A stretch of 21,344 nt of DNA from JAEUKQ01 sp044227605 (GTDB lineage: Bacteria > Pseudomonadota > Alphaproteobacteria > JAEUKQ01). Each line of letters opens with the position of its first letter. Position 1 is the first letter of the stretch. This document shows, one piece after another, positions 17,200 through 21,344 of the stretch. The position numbers were made by a program, and so were the translations under genes. The notes beneath the pieces are model-generated. The model worked only from the letters and a program-made list of their open reading frames with translations, was not told the origin of the DNA and searched no databases. The stretch lies in assembly GCA_044227605.1 (NCBI GenBank), contig JBGAWJ010000016.1, positions 1 to 21,344 on the forward strand, read 5' to 3'.

Positions 17200-17206
17200 G
17201 CAGGGC

Positions 17207-18142
17207 ATGAAGACGAAAAAATATACCAACGTGACCGTTTTGATGGGAGGCTATTCCAGTGAGCGAGACGTATCATTGGTCAGCGGCAAGGCTTGTGTAG
17301 AAGCTTTAAAGAAAGCTGGTTATCAGGTAAAAGCAGTTGATGTATCGTCCGATATCTCCCAATTACTTCAACAGTTACACCCAAAACCCGATGTGGTCTT
17401 TAATGCCCTTCATGGTAAATTTGGCGAAGATGGGCGAATTCAGGGAATATTAGATATGTTGGAAATCCCTTATACCCATTCCGGGATGTTGGCATCGGCC
17501 CTGGCCATGAATAAAGCCATGGCCCGGTTGGTTTTCCAACAATTAGGGTTGCAAGTTGCCAAGGGTTTTGTCAAGAGTCGCCAAGAAATTTTAAAATCAA
17601 AAGATTTAATGCCAAGGCCTTATGTGATTAAACCGCTCGATCAAGGATCAAGCTTAGGAGTAGTTATTTTAAGAAATGGTGATAATATCACCTTGCAAAC
17701 ACCAGATATTTTGTGCCCTAATCAGGAGATGTTTTTAATTGAGGAATATATTGAAGGGTGCGAATTAACCGTTGCGGTATTGGGTAATCAAGCGCTTGCA
17801 GTCACAGAACTACAACCCGTTGGGCGTTTCTATGATTATGAATCCAAATATTCCGCTGGCAAAACTCGGCACATTATCCCTGCTTTAATTCCAGCCGCAA
17901 TTACTCAATTGGCCAAAGACTGGGCTTTAAAAGCCCATCAAGGCCTTGGCTGCAGAGGGCTTACCCGAACCGATTTTAGGTGGGATGAACGCTATCACGA
18001 AAAAGGCTTGTACATTCTTGAAATCAATACCCAGCCCGGTATGACCCCTTTATCTTTGGCACCGGAACAATCGGCTTATGTTGGCATAACATTCAAAGAG
18101 CTCGTTTATAGGATGGTGGAGGACGCAAGATGCGATCATTAA
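17207..18142 (+). CDS. ddl: D-alanine--D-alanine ligase
   Basis: Ddl is an ATP-grasp enzyme that makes the D-Ala-D-Ala dipeptide used by MurF. The protein has 311 residues, close to the usual 306. The motifs in order are LMGGYSSERDVSL (12-24), FNALHGKFGEDG (65-76), IKPLDQGSSLGV (141-152, ATP-binding loop), IEEYIEGCELTVAVLG (178-193), CRGLTRTDFR (249-258) with D256 as a metal ligand, and EINTQPGMTPLSLAPEQ (272-288) with N274. The start at 17207 gives MKTKKYTNVTVLMGG. A longer in-frame start at 17156 would lie inside murB and was rejected. It overlaps ftsQ by 13 nt. Confidence 0.97.
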   Translation: MKTKKYTNVTVLMGGYSSERDVSLVSGKACVEALKKAGYQVKAVDVSSDISQLLQQLHPKPDVVFNALHGKFGEDGRIQGILDMLEIPYTHSGMLASALAMNKAMARLVFQQLGLQVAKGFVKSRQEILKSKDLMPRPYVIKPLDQGSSLGVVILRNGDNITLQTPDILCPNQEMFLIEEYIEGCELTVAVLGNQALAVTELQPVGRFYDYESKYSAGKTRHIIPALIPAAITQLAKDWALKAHQGLGCRGLTRTDFRWDERYHEKGLYILEINTQPGMTPLSLAPEQSAYVGITFKELVYRMVEDARCDH

Positions 18143-19035
18143 AAGATTTCCTCAAGGCTACAAAACACCCCTTGCCAGAGGTTAAAATTTCCCTTGATCA
18201 CCACACGCCAACAACCAGCCCCGCGTTATGGAGTTGGAAATTAAGGCCTTTTTGGCAAAAACTGGTTGCCATTCGTCAATTAGATAAAAGGATTTATCTG
18301 GGCTTATTGTTAATATTAATTGCCCTTTTCATTTGGACAGGATGGGTTGGCCGCTTATGGGATAGCGCTGGCAAAATGGCTGGTGATTTCAGTGCACGCC
18401 AAGGCTTTGGTTTGCAAAGTATTCAAGTTAAGGGACGTGTTCACAGCAGCGCCAACTCACTGCTGGAAGCCAGTCAATTGAAGGATGGCATGCCCTTATT
18501 AGCCATTGATTTATGGAGGGTAAAGGAAAATTTGGAAAAACTGCCTTGGATTAAATCAGCTATCGTTGAAAGACGTTTTCCAGATACCATTTATTTGCAA
18601 ATTGAAGAAAAAACACCCGTGGCTATCTGGCAATACCAGGGTAAATTTTCTTTGATTGATGGGGAAGGATCGATTATCCCCGTAAATGATGTCAGACCAT
18701 TCTCCCAATTAATGGTGGTGGTTGGTGAAAATGCCCCTAAACAAACACCCAACCTAATCAAAATCTTAGCTTCGCAACCTGACTTACAAGAACGAGTAAC
18801 CGCCGCTGTTTGGGTCGGCAATCGACGTTGGGATTTGCGGATTGATAATCGTGTTGAAATTATTTTACCTGAAGAAAATCCTGCAGAGGCTTGGGCCTTT
18901 TTGGCAAAACTCCAACAAGAACAGAAAATTCTAAATCAACAAGTCAAACGAATCGATTTGCGGATTCCAGGCCGCCTGACAATGTCGGCACTCGGTGAAA
19001 TATTTTCCACGTCCCCTGCTGTTCGTGGCTTATAA
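18130..19035 (+). CDS. ftsQ: Cell division protein FtsQ
   Basis: FtsQ is a bitopic divisome protein whose periplasmic part binds FtsB and FtsL. The protein has 301 residues. A cytoplasmic tail of about 52 residues is followed by a membrane helix at about 54-75 (RIYLGLLLILIALFIWTGW). A POTRA domain of about residues 95-163 contains IQVKGRVHSS, LEKLPWIKSAIVERRFPDT and IEEKTPVAIW. The FtsQ beta domain follows, with SLIDGEGSIIP and RRWDLRIDN. GGAGG lies 7 nt before the ATG, and the start lies within the last codons of ddl. It is followed by the widest clear gap in the cluster. Confidence 0.96.
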   Translation: MRSLKDFLKATKHPLPEVKISLDHHTPTTSPALWSWKLRPFWQKLVAIRQLDKRIYLGLLLILIALFIWTGWVGRLWDSAGKMAGDFSARQGFGLQSIQVKGRVHSSANSLLEASQLKDGMPLLAIDLWRVKENLEKLPWIKSAIVERRFPDTIYLQIEEKTPVAIWQYQGKFSLIDGEGSIIPVNDVRPFSQLMVVVGENAPKQTPNLIKILASQPDLQERVTAAVWVGNRRWDLRIDNRVEIILPEENPAEAWAFLAKLQQEQKILNQQVKRIDLRIPGRLTMSALGEIFSTSPAVRGL

Positions 19036-19151
19036 GGCCAAAATATTTTTTTAAAAAAAATTACTTGGCTTTGTGGCTGCGGTTGGATTATTGAAAATTA
19101 TGGCAAAAAATTATTTATCTGCCAGTTACTGAAAGTTTTTTTTAAGATTAT
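19036..19151 (+). promoter_or_regulatory. AT-rich ftsQ-ftsA gap, possible ftsAZ promoter region
   Basis: This 116-bp stretch is the only sizeable non-coding break after mraZ that does not depend on start choice. It contains a T7A8 tract (19046-19060), a T8 tract (19136-19143) and a TTGAAA at 19091-19096. No good -10 box sits at the right distance: 19114-19119 reads TTTATC, which matches poorly. The promoter call is therefore inference from position and composition. No stable terminator hairpin is visible. Confidence 0.3.
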
Positions 19152-20465
19152 ATGCAGAATAAGATGGGACACCCAAAGCCAGATTCTTCAGCAACCACGG
19201 CTAGCAATATGAAGAAAAATAAAAGCATCCCCCGCCAAGGGATGTTGGCTGCATTGGATATTGGAACGAACAAAATCTGTTGCTTGATTGCCCAAGCCGA
19301 CGAACAACACCGGATGCGCATTCTGGGGATTGGCCATCATATGTCGCGCGGCTTGCGCAATGGTTCCATCGTGAATATGGAAGAAATGCAATCGGCTGTT
19401 ATTAATGCCGTTCATGATGCAGAAAAAAATGCAGGCGTAACGGTACAGAAAGTTATTGTTAATTTATCTGGTGGTTATCCCACTTCCCAAACGGTTAACA
19501 TTGAAGTTGATATGAATGGCCAAGAAATCAGCGATAAAGATTTACGCAAAATCTTAAATCATGGCAGCTTGTCCGGTCATCATTTAGAAAGGCGCCTTAT
19601 TCACTCCATCCCCGTTGGATATAGCTTGGACGGCAACCGGGGCATCCGGGATCCCCGCGGCATGTGTGGCCAGAAACTTGGGGTTGATATGCATTTGGTA
19701 ACAGCAGCTGCCAGTGCGGTGCGCAATTTAACATCCTGTATTACACGGTGCCACCTGGGGCTTAATTCCATCGTGACTTCTTCCTATGCATCTGGCTTGG
19801 CAACATTAGTTGATGATGAGATTGATTTAGGGGTTACAGTAATCGATATGGGGGCTGGAACCACTACGATCGCGGTGTTTTTCGATGGCAATCTTGTTTA
19901 CACTGATTGCTTGCCTATTGGCGGGAATCATGTCACTAATGATATTGCGCGTGGCCTTTCCAGCCCGCTGGTTGAGGCAGAACGCATAAAAACACTTTAT
20001 GGCCATTGCATCCCATCAACGGTTGATCAGCATGAGATTCTCCATGTACCGCAAATTGGTGAACATGACCCACATCACACCCACCAAGTTTCACGTTCAA
20101 TCTTGGTTGGTATTATCCAACCAAGGTTGGAAGAAACTTTTGAATTAGTGAGATCACATTTGGAAATGAGCGGTTTTGAAAAGATATCGGGACGGCGAGT
20201 GGTATTAACAGGTGGGGCAAGCCAGCTGGGAGGAGTTAGGGACTTGGCAAGCCTTATCCTTAATAAACAGGTCCGTTTAGGGCGACCCCTTGGCATATTG
20301 GGATTAGACGATATTACTGCTGGATCCGCCTTTTCAACCTGCGCCGGTTTATTGATTTACGGACAGCAACATAATTTGAGTTTGGGTCGCTCTGAACCCC
20401 CTAAGAATATTGATCATAGCGGCTTTTTAGGAAAAATCAGCCATTGGTTAAGGGAGAATTTTTAA
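19152..20465 (+). CDS. ftsA: Cell division protein FtsA
   Basis: FtsA is an actin-like ATPase that anchors FtsZ filaments to the membrane. The protein has 437 residues from the first ATG. The phosphate-1 motif is LAALDIGTNKICCLIA (32-47), the phosphate-2 motif is VIDMGAGTTTIAVFF (230-244), and the adenosine motif is VVLTGGASQLGG (350-361). The C-terminus ends with SGFLGKISHWLRENF, which fits the amphipathic membrane-targeting helix. Residues 292-313 form a variable segment with six histidines. No Shine-Dalgarno is visible before 19152. ATGs at 19164 and 19209 are alternatives, and the first 30 residues look unstructured, so the true start may be at 19209. ftsZ follows immediately. Confidence 0.96.
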   Translation: MQNKMGHPKPDSSATTASNMKKNKSIPRQGMLAALDIGTNKICCLIAQADEQHRMRILGIGHHMSRGLRNGSIVNMEEMQSAVINAVHDAEKNAGVTVQKVIVNLSGGYPTSQTVNIEVDMNGQEISDKDLRKILNHGSLSGHHLERRLIHSIPVGYSLDGNRGIRDPRGMCGQKLGVDMHLVTAAASAVRNLTSCITRCHLGLNSIVTSSYASGLATLVDDEIDLGVTVIDMGAGTTTIAVFFDGNLVYTDCLPIGGNHVTNDIARGLSSPLVEAERIKTLYGHCIPSTVDQHEILHVPQIGEHDPHHTHQVSRSILVGIIQPRLEETFELVRSHLEMSGFEKISGRRVVLTGGASQLGGVRDLASLILNKQVRLGRPLGILGLDDITAGSAFSTCAGLLIYGQQHNLSLGRSEPPKNIDHSGFLGKISHWLRENF

Positions 20466-21344
20466 ATGAAACGTAAAAAAACTGTTTCCAACAACCCGGA
20501 AACGATGCAAAACTCTTTAAACAACGATTTACTATCCGCTAAACTAGATTCTCCATTAACCCCTTCTATTTCTATTCCCCCCAACCCTGTGCAGAAAAAA
20601 ACGGAGCCGGCCATGAGCCTTAAATTATCGATGCCTAATACATCTTACGAGCTAAAACCCAGAATCACCGTAGTAGGTACGGGTGGCGCTGGCAGCAATG
20701 CGGTTAACAATATGATCCGCTCCAATTTGGAAGGCGTTGAATTTGTTGTTTGCAACACAGACGCACAAGCCCTTTCCCAATCCCTTTGCCAACATCGGGT
20801 ACAGTTAGGGTCACAAGTTACCCAAGGCCTTGGCGCCGGTGCCCGACCCGAAATTGGCCGAGCAGCTGCTGAAGAAAGCTTGGAGGAAGTGATTCGCTAT
20901 ATTCAAAATAGCAATATGGTCTTTATTGCCGCTGGGATGGGCGGAGGAACAGGGACAGGCGCTGCTCCTGTTATTGCCCGTGCTGCCCGTGAGCAAGGCA
21001 TTCTGACTATTGGTGTGGTTACTAAACCGTTTCACTTTGAAGGTTTACACCGGATGCGTTTGGCTGAGGCTGGGATTAACGAATTACAGCAATATGTTGA
21101 TACCTTGATTGTGATCCCTAACCAAAATTTATTTCGTATTGCTAATGAAAAAACCACTTTTGCTGATGCCTTCCACCTTGCCGACCAAGTCTTGTATTCC
21201 GGCGTTCGTGGCGTTACCGATTTGATGGTCATGCCTGGGCTGGTTAACCTGGATTTTGCCGATATCCGTACCGTTATGTCGGAAATGGGAAAAGCTATGA
21301 TGGGTACCGGCGAAGCGGAAGGTGATAATCGCGCTGTCAAAGCC
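20466..21344 (+). CDS. ftsZ: Cell division protein FtsZ, 3'-truncated by window edge
   Basis: FtsZ is the tubulin-like GTPase that forms the division ring. The frame is open to the end of the window, with 293 codons visible. The N-terminal GTP-binding fold begins with RITVVGTGGAGSNAVNNM, and the tubulin signature GMGGGTGTGAAPVIA is intact. TKPFHFEG, PNQNLFRIANEKTTFADAF and FADIRTVMSEMGKAMMG match alphaproteobacterial FtsZ. Two starts are possible. The ATG at 20466 directly follows the ftsA stop, with AGGGAGA about 8 nt upstream, and gives a 49-residue polar extension rich in Asn, Ser, Pro and Lys. The ATG at 20613 has GGAG 6 nt upstream and gives MSLKLSMPNTSYELKP, the usual family N-terminus. 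The GTPase core is certain; the start is not. Confidence 0.96.
   Translation, partial: MKRKKTVSNNPETMQNSLNNDLLSAKLDSPLTPSISIPPNPVQKKTEPAMSLKLSMPNTSYELKPRITVVGTGGAGSNAVNNMIRSNLEGVEFVVCNTDAQALSQSLCQHRVQLGSQVTQGLGAGARPEIGRAAAEESLEEVIRYIQNSNMVFIAAGMGGGTGTGAAPVIARAAREQGILTIGVVTKPFHFEGLHRMRLAEAGINELQQYVDTLIVIPNQNLFRIANEKTTFADAFHLADQVLYSGVRGVTDLMVMPGLVNLDFADIRTVMSEMGKAMMGTGEAEGDNRAVKA
20603..20606 (+). promoter_or_regulatory. Shine-Dalgarno site for the internal ftsZ start at 20613
   Basis: GGAG lies 6 nt before the ATG at 20613, where the protein would begin like a conventional alphaproteobacterial FtsZ. Its presence makes the shorter form credible alongside the longer one starting at 20466, which has AGGGAGA at 20451-20457. 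Confidence 0.5.

Noticed and set aside
17156..17206. Longer Ddl starting inside murB
   Set aside because: The extra 17 residues are not Ddl-like; the ATG at 17207 fits the family N-terminus.

Overview
The window is almost entirely a division and cell wall (dcw) cluster from an alphaproteobacterium. The evidence is the FtsZ core, which has the alphaproteobacterial wording around NQNLFR and TTFADAF, the gene order murC-murB-ddl-ftsQ-ftsA-ftsZ, and a class A RNase P RNA directly upstream of mraZ. Base composition is below 50% GC by eye, with AT-rich intergenic stretches. This would fit a lower-GC member of a Rhodospirillales- or Holosporales-like lineage, but the sequence alone does not fix the genus.

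Layout. Positions 2-1015 (+) hold the 3' part of a UgpC/MalK-type ABC transporter ATPase. It converges on a leftward pair: an unrecognised 217-residue protein (1940-2593) followed by an AmpD-family amidase with a peptidoglycan-binding domain (1123-1887). Divergent from that pair is rnpB (about 2710-3083, +), with a recognisable sigma70-type promoter. A 430-bp AT-rich gap follows. It carries candidate promoters and a striking 10-bp-periodic array of CCCAT boxes (3371-3425) that fits an MraZ operator.

From 3516 to the end runs one dense rightward set: mraZ, rsmH, ftsL, ftsI, murE, murF, mraY, murD, ftsW, murG, murC, murB, ddl, ftsQ, ftsA and the first 293 codons of ftsZ. Most junctions overlap or lie within a few bases, so translational coupling is likely. 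The only sizeable breaks are the ftsQ-ftsA gap (116 bp) and, if FtsZ starts at its second methionine, the 147 bp after ftsA.

Functionally, MurB-F and Ddl build the UDP-MurNAc-pentapeptide, with MurE carrying the DNPR motif for meso-diaminopimelate. MraY and MurG convert it to lipid II, FtsW and FtsI polymerise and cross-link it at the septum, and FtsL, FtsQ, FtsA and FtsZ are divisome parts. MraZ probably controls the whole set.

I found no clear undescribed multi-gene system. The observations most worth a second look are the six-box MraZ operator, the two possible starts of ftsZ (a 49-residue extension), the unrecognised 217-residue protein beside rnpB, and a histidine cluster in FtsA.
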